Under the pieces are notes generated by a model. It made no database searches. It was not told where the DNA came from and saw only the letters and a list, made by a program, of their open reading frames with translations. Of a DNA stretch of 64,000 nucleotides, positions 1 to 9,100 are shown piece after piece. The position numbers and the translations under genes are program-made. Position 1 is the stretch's first letter; the number at the start of each line of letters is the position of its first letter. The stretch comes from Chitinophagales bacterium (GTDB lineage Bacteria; Bacteroidota; Bacteroidia; Chitinophagales; LD1). The stretch spans positions 1 through 64,000 of the forward strand of contig JAHCHW010000008.1 of the NCBI GenBank assembly GCA_026129525.1, written 5' to 3'.

Positions 1-3000
1 GTTACCGATACGCCTGTGGCACCGGTAGTGTTATACGTAATGTTTGCAATAGCCACTCCGCTGCATCTTGTTTGGGTGTTGTTGGCGGAAGTAAGTGTTA
101 TGGTATTGGTGGGGGTTACGGTTACTGTTACCGCTGTTCTGGTAGAACTTACACAGCCTGCACCTGTAAGGGCTTCGGCATAGTAGGTTGTAGTGGATGT
201 TGGCGATACAGAAGAGTTTACCCCGCTGGCAGATGTAGCAAAGTGAGTGCCTCCCTTTTCTACCGTGTACCACCTAATGGTATTGCCTGCTGAAGTTGCG
301 TTAAGATTGCTACTGGTTCCATTACAAATTGTTGACGGAGTAGCCGTAACCGGAGTTGGCGCTGCGGGAATTGCATTAACCGGCTCGTAAGCACCTACTG
401 CGGGTAAAGTTCCGTTTCTTGCAGTATTGGCATAATCTACTGTTATGCCCGTACCGGTTTGCGCTGCCAAACCGCAGGTTGGGCGGTGATGTGTAGCTAC
501 ATTGGTTGGCACAGCAGTACTGAAATTCGGATTTAGATTGTAGCTGTTGGCATCTAAGCCGGTAACAATAGGCAGGGCAGAAACATCAAGACTATTATAT
601 CTGCCGAGAACACCTCCGGTTCCTGAAACGAAATAATTGTTGTAATCTAATGTAAGATTAGTATTGGCTGCGTAATTGAAAAAGGCTGCGTAATGTGACC
701 CTGAACCACCACTATTACTACGAGCATTTACGAACATGTTATTGCGGAAGTTTCGAATATTAGTAGTAGCCGCACTATAAAATGCATGTGTATTGCCGGT
801 GCCCGATGTAACAGTGCCGCCAATACGCACTGTATTGTAATATATGTTGTAATTATTGCCGGCAGCACCGGTTTCGTAAATGCCGTAAATGGTTTTAGCC
901 GTAGGTTGTTCGGAAGCAGAACCAAGGTTGATAATATTGTTGGAAATAGTGGCAGAGCCGGTATTCATTCTTATACCGAATATGGCGGCTGAACCATTAG
1001 AAGATGGCGATGTAAGATTATGTATAAAGTTGCCTGAAATGGTATGCGCCCCCGCTGCCACAGCACCAAAGTAAAGACCAACTACGTTTACGGCTGCTGT
1101 GCCGTTAGATGCATTTAAATTGTGGATAGTGTTGCCGGATATGGTATGCGTACCGTTGGATGTGTTGGCAAATATAATTCCAAACAAAATGGAATTAGTG
1201 GTAGTGCCGGTGCCGGCACTGGCTGTTGATATGTTACGAATGGTATTTCCTGTAATGGTAATATCTGTTGCTCTGTTATCCTGCATAGATATACCGGCAG
1301 TTTTAGAAACCGTAGAGCTACCCGTACCTGTATAGGCATTGGTCAAGTTTTCGACTGTATTATCGCTTATAGTACAGGGACTGGCGGTATTTACCCGAAT
1401 GCCCCACAAACTTTGCCCTCGTGCATTACTGGTAGCAGAAGAACAATGAATACTATTTGCCGTAGCACTTCCGATAAGGTTACCTTGTATGTTAGTAGAA
1501 ACACCTACTCCCGTATTCCTGTAAATTCCGTAAAAATCGTGCGACCAGTTAGTATTACCCACAGTTGTTATGGATGCCACCCGGTTGTTTCTAACATCTA
1601 ATGTTCCTGTGCTGTTTAACAATATCCCATAACTGCTACTCACAAATGCCGGGTTGCTAATGGTTACGGTTGGGGCAGATGTGTAACCTGAACCACCGGC
1701 AGTAAGGTTAAGAGACTGTATAGTGCCGTTTGAAGCCAGCGTTGCGGTTGCAGTTGCGCCTGTTCCCCCACCTCCGGAAAAAGTAACGGTAGGGGCACTT
1801 GTATAAATAGCTGTGTTAGTACCTAATACCAATCCATCTACTACTCCTCCCGAAACAGTGGCTGTTGCGGTTGCCGCCACCTGCGTGGTCAGGTCTAAGG
1901 GCGATGTAAGTACAATGCTTCCTGTTCCCGAAGCTGCGCCAATGGTGTTACCGGTGGTGGTACCCACATTCCATGTTCCTCCGTCTATTTGTATTCCCCT
2001 AAAGGCGCTGTTATGTCGGGTATTCATGCTAATGTTGGCAATAGTGTTGCCTTGCATGCTTGAAGGGGTTGCCGTGCCATTACTTGAACTTGCCAAAATG
2101 CCGTAAAAAATTGGTTGGTTCGTAGTGGAGGCAATATTCATTTGTGCGCCACCGGCACTTGAAGCCTTACCGCCAATAAAGTTATTTGATATAACATGAC
2201 CGGTTCCGTTGGTTGCATCTAATACCCGAATATTAATGTACGATGCGTTGCCGTTAGATGCTATGTTTGTTGTTTCGTAAAAATGGTTGCCTGTAATGGT
2301 CCATGCTGAGCTATTAGTATGGGCATATACCCCGTACGTAGTACTTGACGGTCGGTAAAAATCGTAAAAGTGGTTATTGGTAACAGAATTGTTTACGTTC
2401 ATTTTAGCCGCAGTTCCTAAAGAATAAATACACATATACGGGCGATTGGAAGCGTCAACACCGGTAAAATGATTGTTGGTTACCGTATTGTTACTGTTAC
2501 CCACTGCTGTTGCAGCCGTAGAAGTTGTAAAGAATATCATCCCCCGGGCAGTACCCGCTCCGGCACCCCTTATAAGCAAGTCTCGAATAGTATTCTGCGT
2601 GGCCTCGTTAGCAAGTTGTATGACCGATGCGCTAGTGCCTGTAGCCTGATTAATGAGTGTAAGGTTACGGGTTGCTCCACTGCCATTAAGCCTGCCATCA
2701 ATAGTTACATTATCTGCACCATCAAGGTTAATCAGAGGCCCGTTCGTATTACCGGTAATGCTTACGTTAGCCGTAGGGTAAACATTAACGGAAGTGTAGT
2801 TTGCCCCTCCCGTACCGCTTGCACCAAGTGTGGCAGCAGGATGGCTTGTTAAACTACAGTTAACTTTTACGGTAATGGCTCCCTGATGGGTTCCATTGCT
2901 TATGGCTGTAAATGCAGTGGCCAAATTGGCGTAATAAGTTGGACCTGTTACCCCTGCTGTTGCGGTAACTTCAACCGGACGTACGGTGATGGTTCCTACA

Positions 3001-4418
3001 GCACTGGTGGCGTTACAACCTTCAGCAGTTGCAGGTAAATTTCGCCTAAAGTAATGCACTCCGGGTGCAGTAATTCCGTTTGCCGTAAGCGTAGCCGCTG
3101 TCCACGAGGAGGCATAGCTGGCACCGGTGGGCGTGCCGTTAGATGTTATATTGGAATAAGTAGTACCATTGGATGAATATTGCCAAACCGGACTCATTGT
3201 GCCGGTGCCGTTGGTCAGGTTGGAGGTAAGGCTTACGTTTCCTCCCGGGCATATATTGGTATTTGCGGTAGGTGCACTTAAAGAGGGGTCGGCTACAACC
3301 GAAATTGCCCTGTTTGCCGTATTGGTGCAACCGTTGTTGTTAACGGTAATGGTATAGGTGCCGCTTTGTGCAGTGGTGGTGGTGTTAAACGAGGCAGGAT
3401 CTAAATTGGAGTTGGTGTAGCTGTTAGGCCCTGTCCAGGCATATATGGGAGCGGTGGCTCCAACGTAACTCCATCCGGAGGAGTTAAGGTCAATAGCACC
3501 GCCTACGCAAATGGCTGCAGGGGAAGTGCTTCCGTTTATGGTAACCGAGCCGCCCGTTGGTTGGGTGTGGCGGTAGGTCATGGTGGCTGAAGTGGCTACC
3601 CATGTTGATGATGAACGGATGGCGGCAACACGCAACGAGGTGGTGGTTCCCGAAAACCAACCGGTTTGGTTGCTGTTAAATACGGTTGCATTGCCATTTT
3701 GAGGGGTAGCGCAAAAACCACTCATGTTAGCTCCCCCGTTGGCCCACGTGAAATTGTAATAGGTATTGGCTGTAACAGGCAGGTCAAAATAGGCACCTGC
3801 GCCTAATTTAAAAGTACCATTGCTGCAGCCCGATGCCGCTATGTGATTAAGCGTTGATGCCGACCCCGGTGAGGTGGTTTCAGGTTGAACGGGGGTGTAG
3901 CAGCAGGCAAGCGTACAAGCTTGAAAAACCTGAATTTCTCTAAAATTGGGGTTAGAGCCCTGTACGTTGGCAAAACGTATTCTCGTAGAGGTTACTGCAG
4001 TAAAAGTGTATTCATGATAACCACCAGTAACTGATGTACAAGCTGTTCCATTACTAAATGTACCAATGTTTACGTAAGACGACCCATTCCAATATTGAAC
4101 TACCAAACTGGTAAAAGGGCGATCGCCCTTAAAAAAACGCACTTTATCAAAAGTTTGGTTAGACCCCCATATTAAATCAATATTTTGACCTGTGGTTACC
4201 CAACCCCATACCGAACCCGGACAAGCATCTATGTTATTATCATTATAAGAGGCTGCGGTATATGGCACAACAGTACCTCCACCGGTATGAGAAGCAGTAG
4301 CAGTTAACGCTATATTGGTTTGCCCATATAAACTTGCCCACCAACCCATCAATAATGTGGTTAACAATAAAAACTCTTTGCTTGTCTTGGAATTTTTTCT
4401 TGTAAATAATTTCATCAT
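1..4418 (-). CDS. Giant secreted beta-helix/Ig-like surface protein, 3' end beyond window
   Basis: The frame stays open from the ATG-ATG pair at 4413-4418 to the left edge, giving about 1,470 residues with no stop, so the gene is cut by the window. The N-terminus has a charged start, a hydrophobic run (LLLTTLLMGWWASLYG) and QTN, a typical signal peptide. Next comes a discoidin-like region of about 130 residues (WGWVTTGQNIDLIWGSNQT), then Ig-like modules (TYTITVNNNGCT, CPGGNVSLTSNLTNG). A long stretch follows with the repeated pattern N-T-I-x-N-I or NHFY-x, as in right-handed parallel beta-helix proteins. Another Ig-like module (RCSGVAIANITYNTTGATG) is cut by the edge. A T9SS sorting domain is expected downstream but not seen. 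The role is probably adhesion or glycan binding at the cell surface (inference). The opposite strand shows only short chance frames. Confidence 0.9.
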   Translation of the reverse strand, partial: MMKLFTRKNSKTSKEFLLLTTLLMGWWASLYGQTNIALTATASHTGGGTVVPYTAASYNDNNIDACPGSVWGWVTTGQNIDLIWGSNQTFDKVRFFKGDRPFTSLVVQYWNGSSYVNIGTFSNGTACTSVTGGYHEYTFTAVTSTRIRFANVQGSNPNFREIQVFQACTLACCYTPVQPETTSPGSASTLNHIAASGCSNGTFKLGAGAYFDLPVTANTYYNFTWANGGANMSGFCATPQNGNATVFNSNQTGWFSGTTTSLRVAAIRSSSTWVATSATMTYRHTQPTGGSVTINGSTSPAAICVGGAIDLNSSGWSYVGATAPIYAWTGPNSYTNSNLDPASFNTTTTAQSGTYTITVNNNGCTNTANRAISVVADPSLSAPTANTNICPGGNVSLTSNLTNGTGTMSPVWQYSSNGTTYSNITSNGTPTGASYASSWTAATLTANGITAPGVHYFRRNLPATAEGCNATSAVGTITVRPVEVTATAGVTGPTYYANLATAFTAISNGTHQGAITVKVNCSLTSHPAATLGASGTGGANYTSVNVYPTANVSITGNTNGPLINLDGADNVTIDGRLNGSGATRNLTLINQATGTSASVIQLANEATQNTIRDLLIRGAGAGTARGMIFFTTSTAATAVGNSNNTVTNNHFTGVDASNRPYMCIYSLGTAAKMNVNNSVTNNHFYDFYRPSSTTYGVYAHTNSSAWTITGNHFYETTNIASNGNASYINIRVLDATNGTGHVISNNFIGGKASSAGGAQMNIASTTNQPIFYGILASSSNGTATPSSMQGNTIANISMNTRHNSAFRGIQIDGGTWNVGTTTGNTIGAASGTGSIVLTSPLDLTTQVAATATATVSGGVVDGLVLGTNTAIYTSAPTVTFSGGGGTGATATATLASNGTIQSLNLTAGGSGYTSAPTVTISNPAFVSSSYGILLNSTGTLDVRNNRVASITTVGNTNWSHDFYGIYRNTGVGVSTNIQGNLIGSATANSIHCSSATSNARGQSLWGIRVNTASPCTISDNTVENLTNAYTGTGSSTVSKTAGISMQDNRATDITITGNTIRNISTASAGTGTTTNSILFGIIFANTSNGTHTISGNTIHNLNASNGTAAVNVVGLYFGAVAAGAHTISGNFIHNLTSPSSNGSAAIFGIRMNTGSATISNNIINLGSASEQPTAKTIYGIYETGAAGNNYNIYYNTVRIGGTVTSGTGNTHAFYSAATTNIRNFRNNMFVNARSNSGGSGSHYAAFFNYAANTNLTLDYNNYFVSGTGGVLGRYNSLDVSALPIVTGLDANSYNLNPNFSTAVPTNVATHHRPTCGLAAQTGTGITVDYANTARNGTLPAVGAYEPVNAIPAAPTPVTATPSTICNGTSSNLNATSAGNTIRWYTVEKGGTHFATSASGVNSSVSPTSTTTYYAEALTGAGCVSSTRTAVTVTVTPTNTITLTSANNTQTRCSGVAIANITYNTTGATGVSV

Positions 4419-4986
4419 TAGGTGGAGTTTTTGTAACTGAAAATATGAGGTGAATTTAATGTGCTTGTCTAAACCTGTCAAATGGCAAAAACCACTATAA
4501 GACCATATTCTATAACTCAACAATAATGCCCGTTTTAACATCTATTTGCCAAATTGAATGCAATAATTTGATTTTCAGCAAATTAAATGCTAAAAGTTTT
4601 TAGGAGGTTCTCGGTTCCTGTGCTCTTTCGGCTACAAAATGCTACAAAAAAAAATGGCTACTGTACCCTCTTTTTACGAGCTTATCGGCAAAATGTTCCC
4701 TTCGCTTTTCGCTACGTTTTAACTCAAGTTGTTTTGCACTCTTGGGTTGGTTTTGGCTCTACTTGCGGTTTTGCACTTTGCTCATATATGTATCAACGTT
4801 TATAATTTTGTTTGCCGATTAATTACAATTAAAACTCGTTGTATATGTATAAGTTACAATTGGTATAGAATAAACATAGCGGTTTTGGCTTTGTGTGTAT
4901 AAGTTATAACAAGGTTAAATGTTTAGGCTATTGCTTTTAATTAGCATCCTGTAACCATATTTTTTAACATTTAAATTTTAAAAGTT
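4419..4986. other. AT-rich intergenic region
   Basis: This is the divergent gap between the surface-protein gene (minus) and the 161-aa gene (plus). An open frame at 4587-4805 has no family resemblance and biased composition, so it is treated as chance. The only clear structure is the direct repeat at 4846-4909, listed separately. Confidence 0.6.
4846..4909 (+). repeat. Two direct copies of TGTATAAGTTAYAA, 50 bp apart
   Basis: TGTATAAGTTACAA begins at 4846 and TGTATAAGTTATAA at 4896, so the spacing is 50 bp, close to five helical turns. Both lie 80-140 bp upstream of the ATG at 4987. They could be operator half-sites or promoter elements for the 161-aa gene. No protein is known to bind them. 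Confidence 0.5.
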
Positions 4987-5472
4987 ATGCCATTTCCAAG
5001 TTCAATTGGCGCCAGCATCAGCGAAGTAGAGCTGAGCGCTATGATTACATCGCTGGATTCGGTGATTACCACCATTACCGGCAAAGCCGTTATTAACCTT
5101 ACGCCCGAAGAGCGGCAGCAGGGACCCAGTATTGACAATACCCGCCTGCCCTACGTACAACAAGCTATACAACAGCTTGCACCATCGCACCCTACGTTAG
5201 TGCCGGGCTTTCAGGACGTAGCCGAGGCAGAACGAAACATGAATTGTGCGCTTGCCTGCCGCGAGTTGGTAACCAAACTAAACCAAACCATGGAGGTGGT
5301 TACCGATTTTGCCATTGCCAATGAGCGGTTGGCTTATCAGTTTACGCTCGATTTTTACCTGAATGCCAAGCGGGCTGATGAGCGCAATGTGCCCGGAGCC
5401 GGCACTCCGGTTGAGGAACTTAAACCGCTTTTTGACAGGGAAAGCAATCCTGAAACTCCACCTGCACCGTAA
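4987..5472 (+). CDS. Hypothetical protein, 161 aa, helical
   Basis: I do not recognise this family. The protein has no signal peptide and no membrane segment. It looks mostly alpha-helical: an N-terminal helix with S-E-V-E-L-S-A-M, a segment with LTPEERQQG, then NMNCALACRELVTKLNQT, which carries two cysteines four residues apart. The C-terminal tail is proline- and acid-rich (ESNPETPPAP). Codon use resembles the neighbours. It stands alone: the next gene upstream is divergent, and a clear hairpin terminator at 5499-5531 follows. The ATG at 4987 is the first in frame after a T/A-rich leader, which suits Bacteroidota starts without Shine-Dalgarno sequences. A cytosolic accessory or scaffold role is possible but unproven. 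Confidence 0.75.
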   Translation: MPFPSSIGASISEVELSAMITSLDSVITTITGKAVINLTPEERQQGPSIDNTRLPYVQQAIQQLAPSHPTLVPGFQDVAEAERNMNCALACRELVTKLNQTMEVVTDFAIANERLAYQFTLDFYLNAKRADERNVPGAGTPVEELKPLFDRESNPETPPAP

Positions 5473-5498
5473 AACTGCGCTTTCTTTTAAGAGTTTTC

Positions 5499-5531
5499 AA
5501 AAAGCCAACCAAAATAACCGGTTGGCTTTTT
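5499..5531 (+). terminator. Hairpin terminator after the 161-aa gene
   Basis: AAAAAGCCAACC at 5499-5510 pairs with GGTTGGCTTTTT at 5520-5531 around a 9-nt loop. The stem ends in a run of T, as expected of an intrinsic terminator on the plus strand, 27 bp after the stop codon. Confidence 0.85.
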
Positions 5532-5563
5532 TGTTGATTATCATTTAGTTATCTTAAAAAAAG

Positions 5564-5760
5564 GTAGTATAATGTATTTTTTTTGTAGCGTTATTGTAAC
5601 GTTTATTGTCGTTTTTAAGTCGGATGTAGTCGTAGTATAGTCGGATGTTGTCGTTATTTAAGTCGAATATAGTCGTAAATAAGTCCTTTATTGTAGTAGT
5701 TTTGTAGCATTATGTAGTAACTTTGTTTGATTGTTTACTTTTATAGTAGGCTGTTGTAGT
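5564..5760. repeat. Helically phased GTCG/GTAG array
   Basis: GTCG occurs at 5608, 5619, 5629, 5640, 5650, 5662 and 5672, with steps of 10-12 bp. Degenerate members (GTAG, GTAT, GTAA, GTCC) continue the same phase at 5564, 5574, 5585, 5596, 5683, 5693, 5704 and 5714, with weaker ones at 5746 and 5756. The centre can also be read as three 21-22 bp double units starting at 5619, 5640 and 5662 (GTCGGATGTAGTCGT and variants). The array fills the gap between the terminator at 5531 and the 82-aa gene. Spacing of one helical turn puts every GT step on the same DNA face, as for cooperative protein binding or curvature. Function unknown. Confidence 0.75.
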
Positions 5761-5879
5761 TCTATAACACTAAAATAGTAGTTGTAAACTACAAGGTTGT
5801 TGTTGCAATGTGCGAAAGCGGAGCAGTAAACAGCAGCAGTAGTACCTTTTATGTTTTTAAACCGGTTAAAACAAGTAAC

Positions 5880-6128
5880 ATGAAGTTTTACACGCCCGAA
5901 GAAGCCGACCAACTGGTAATTTTAAAGAGCAAGCGCCATACCCGTGTAGTGCTTGGTTTGGCGCGCCTAAAGGTAAACGAGGCTATGCTTATAGAGCGCG
6001 GTACCGACTGGGTTACTAAGCATACGCCCTGGCGGGTGGTAAATGCCTTTGTTCGCAAAAGGGGTTGGAAAGTAGAAAAGGGGATTGACCCCGAAGGCAA
6101 AGGCTGGTTGGTAAAGCGGCTGGCGTAG
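5880..6128 (+). CDS. Small basic protein of unknown function, 82 aa
   Basis: The 82 residues start MKFYTPEEADQLVILKSKRH and end in GKGWLVKRLA. The protein is rich in Lys and Arg, has no signal peptide or membrane segment, and contains WRVVNAFVRKRGWKVEK, which could form a helix followed by a strand. I recall similar small Bacteroidota proteins ending in GWLVKR but know no function; this is weak memory and not a search. An in-frame ATG at 5808 would add 24 Ser/Asn-rich residues of low complexity. The start at 5880 is preferred because recognisable protein-like sequence begins there. The phased array at 5564-5760 lies just upstream, so a DNA-binding, self-regulating role is an attractive guess. 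Confidence 0.65.
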   Translation: MKFYTPEEADQLVILKSKRHTRVVLGLARLKVNEAMLIERGTDWVTKHTPWRVVNAFVRKRGWKVEKGIDPEGKGWLVKRLA

Positions 6129-6179
6129 CCTTGCCCGGTTTCCGTTGTTAAAGGGTTTGTTTTTTTGTGGTGATTCTTT

Positions 6180-9100
6180 CTACCGCATTAGCGTAACACT
6201 GCCCATGCGCTGCACTTTTTTGCCGGTAAGGAAGGTAATAGTAGCATTGTAAACATACACGCCCGGGTTTTGCAGCAAGCCCTTGTAAGTTCCGTCCCAG
6301 CCATCGTATTGCGAGGTAAAGGTGCATACTTTTTCGCCCCAGCGGTTAAATAAGTCCATTTCGAGCATCATAATGTGCTCGCCATATACTTTAAACACAT
6401 CGTTGTTGCCGTCACCGTTTGGTGTAAATGTGTTGGGGATGAACACTTCGGGGTTTCCTTCCACAAAAACAATGGCGCTTGCAGTAGTAACACAATGGTT
6501 GTTGTAAGTAATGGTTAACACATACTCGGTTTTACGGTCGTAAGGTAAAGCAACAGGGTTGGGGCAATCCATACAACTTAAACCGGTTGTAGGGGACCAC
6601 ACATATTCGGTAATGGTGGATGCCGGATAAGGACTGAACGAAGTAAACAACTGCACGGTTTGCCCAATTTGCAGGGTGGTATCACCGGGCAAGATAGTTG
6701 CCACCGCATTGGCAGGCTCGGGCACAACTACATTTAGGTTAGTTACACATCCAAAACTGTTTACGGCAGTTACCTGATGGTTGCCCGCACCCAAAAAGAA
6801 GAAATCGCCCGAAAACTGAAGTGTGCCTCCATCTACCGCATACTTATACGGCATATTGAAAACGGTTGTGCCTTCAATATGAATGGCGCCATCGTTATAA
6901 GCAGTTCCGTAACAGGAGGTAGAGTCGGTAGTAATGGTGAAAACATCGGGTACGGCATCGGGCACTATGGCTGTGCCCATTTTTGTGCAACCGTTGTTAT
7001 CGGAAACTATTACGGAATAGCTTCCTGCCGCAAGGTTCAGAATAACGCCATCGGTTGAGTAAACAAAGTTGGCGCCATCCTGCGTAACCGAGTAGCTGTA
7101 AGGCGGGGTAGCTCCTGTAGGAATAACCGTAATGGTTCCGTCCTCATCGCCCGGGCAGCTTACATTAGTTGCTTGGGTGGTAAACAACATTTCGGTTGGT
7201 TCATTTACCAATGCCGAAGTAGTAATGCTGCAGCCGTTGTTATCGGTTATAGCCACAAAATATAATCCGGCATAAAGCGCTACAGCGGTTTGGGTGGTTT
7301 GGCTTTGGCTGTCGTTCCACACAAAAGAATAAGGCGGTGTTCCGCCCGATGGGTTGGCATCAATGCTACCATTATTACCGGCAAAGCAAGTAGCGTGTGT
7401 TACCTGCGGATTTGCCGTAAGCAAAGCAGGCTCGGTTACCACAAGGTTTGTAGAAGCGGTGCAGCCGTTTATATCGGTAACCACAACTGTATAGTTGCCT
7501 TGCACTAAGCCCGATTGCGGGTTACTGCCCGGAGCATTATTCCATGTATAAGTATAGCTGCCCGTGCCGCCCGTAGGGGTAACTTCTGCCATGCCATCGG
7601 CACCATTTTTACAACTTACATTTGTAATAACCGGACTGCCGAATACAATTTGTGTTGGCTGATTAACCGCAATGCTTGATGAAACGGTACAACTGTTCGC
7701 ATCGGTAACAGTAACCGAATACGAATTGGCGGCAACATTCAGCAGGTCTTCGCTGCCTGTGCCGCTGCTCCAATTGTAGGCATACTGCGGTGCACCGCCT
7801 GTTACCGTAATATCAATACTGCCGTTGTTGCCGCCAAAGCAGGTAACATTAACCGTTGTGTAGGTTAAAGTAAGCTGCGTAGGTTCTGCAACAACAATAC
7901 TTGCCGAGGCGGTGCAGTTGTTGGCATCGGTTACAGTTACCGAGTAAGTATTGGCGGCTACATTATTCAGGTTAGCCGTAACAGCGCCATTGCTCCATAA
8001 AAAGGTTTTGTTGCCGGTGCCGCCCGAAACATTGGACGACACAATTCCATTAGCACCTCCAAAACAACTTACAGCAACAGCACTAAGGCTAACCGTAAGC
8101 AATGCCGGTTCGTTTACATTTACCGAAGCACTTACACTGCAGGCGTTTGCATCGGTTGCCGTTACCGAATAATTTGCCGGAGGTAAACTATTTATGGTTG
8201 CCGAACTGCTTCCGTTGCTCCAAAGCAAACTAATGGTTCCTGTTCCGCCTGTTGCAGTAGCTGTTGCCGTTCCATCGTTATTGCCAAAGCAAGTTATATC
8301 GGTATGCGATAATGAAAGTTGCAATTGCGGAGGCGAACTAACGGTTGCGCTTGCCGTAGCAGTACAACTGTTTACGTCCGATGCGGTTACCACATAACTG
8401 CCCGCAACTAATGAGCCGATTGAAGATGAACTGCCCCCGTTGCTCCACAAATACACTAAACTGCCCGTGCCGCCCGAGGCAGTAATAGAAATACTGCCGT
8501 CATTTCCTCCAAAACAAGTAGTGTTGTTCACCACCGGACTCGCAAACAAAATAGCCGGTGGCGATTGCACCGTTACCGAAGCCGAAGCGGTGCAATTGGC
8601 ATTTTGGGTAACCGTTACCGTATAGCTGCCGCTGCCTAATGCCGTAAGGTTTTGTGTGGTGGCGCTATTGCTCCATTGGTAAGTATAGTTGCCGTTCGGA
8701 TTTTGAACAGTAACAGTAGCAGTGCCATCATCCAAATACGAACAGGTGGTGTTGGTTGCTGTTGCACTAATGGTAAGCGAACCTACCGTAACATTAACCG
8801 TATCGTTTGCTTTACAACCTCCGCTGGTAACCTCTACAGCAAAAGTGGTGTTCGATGCAATAGTAGCCTGAGGGTTGGCGATGGTAGAATTATTTAACGG
8901 GCCGGTCGGACTCCATGAGTATTGAAACGGCTGACCGCCCACGGTGCTTCCGGTAACCACCGCATTTAACTGAACAGGCAACCCGCTGCAATCGTTTATA
9001 TCGGGTCCCGCATTTACCGAAAACGGTGGAGGAATAACGGTTACTGTAACCGAATCAGAGCTTACACAGCCGGCAATATTGGTGGTACATAAATAGGTAG

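Noticed and set aside
4587..4805. 72-aa plus-strand frame in the first intergenic region
   Set aside because: Composition is unlike the neighbouring genes, and nothing resembles a known domain.
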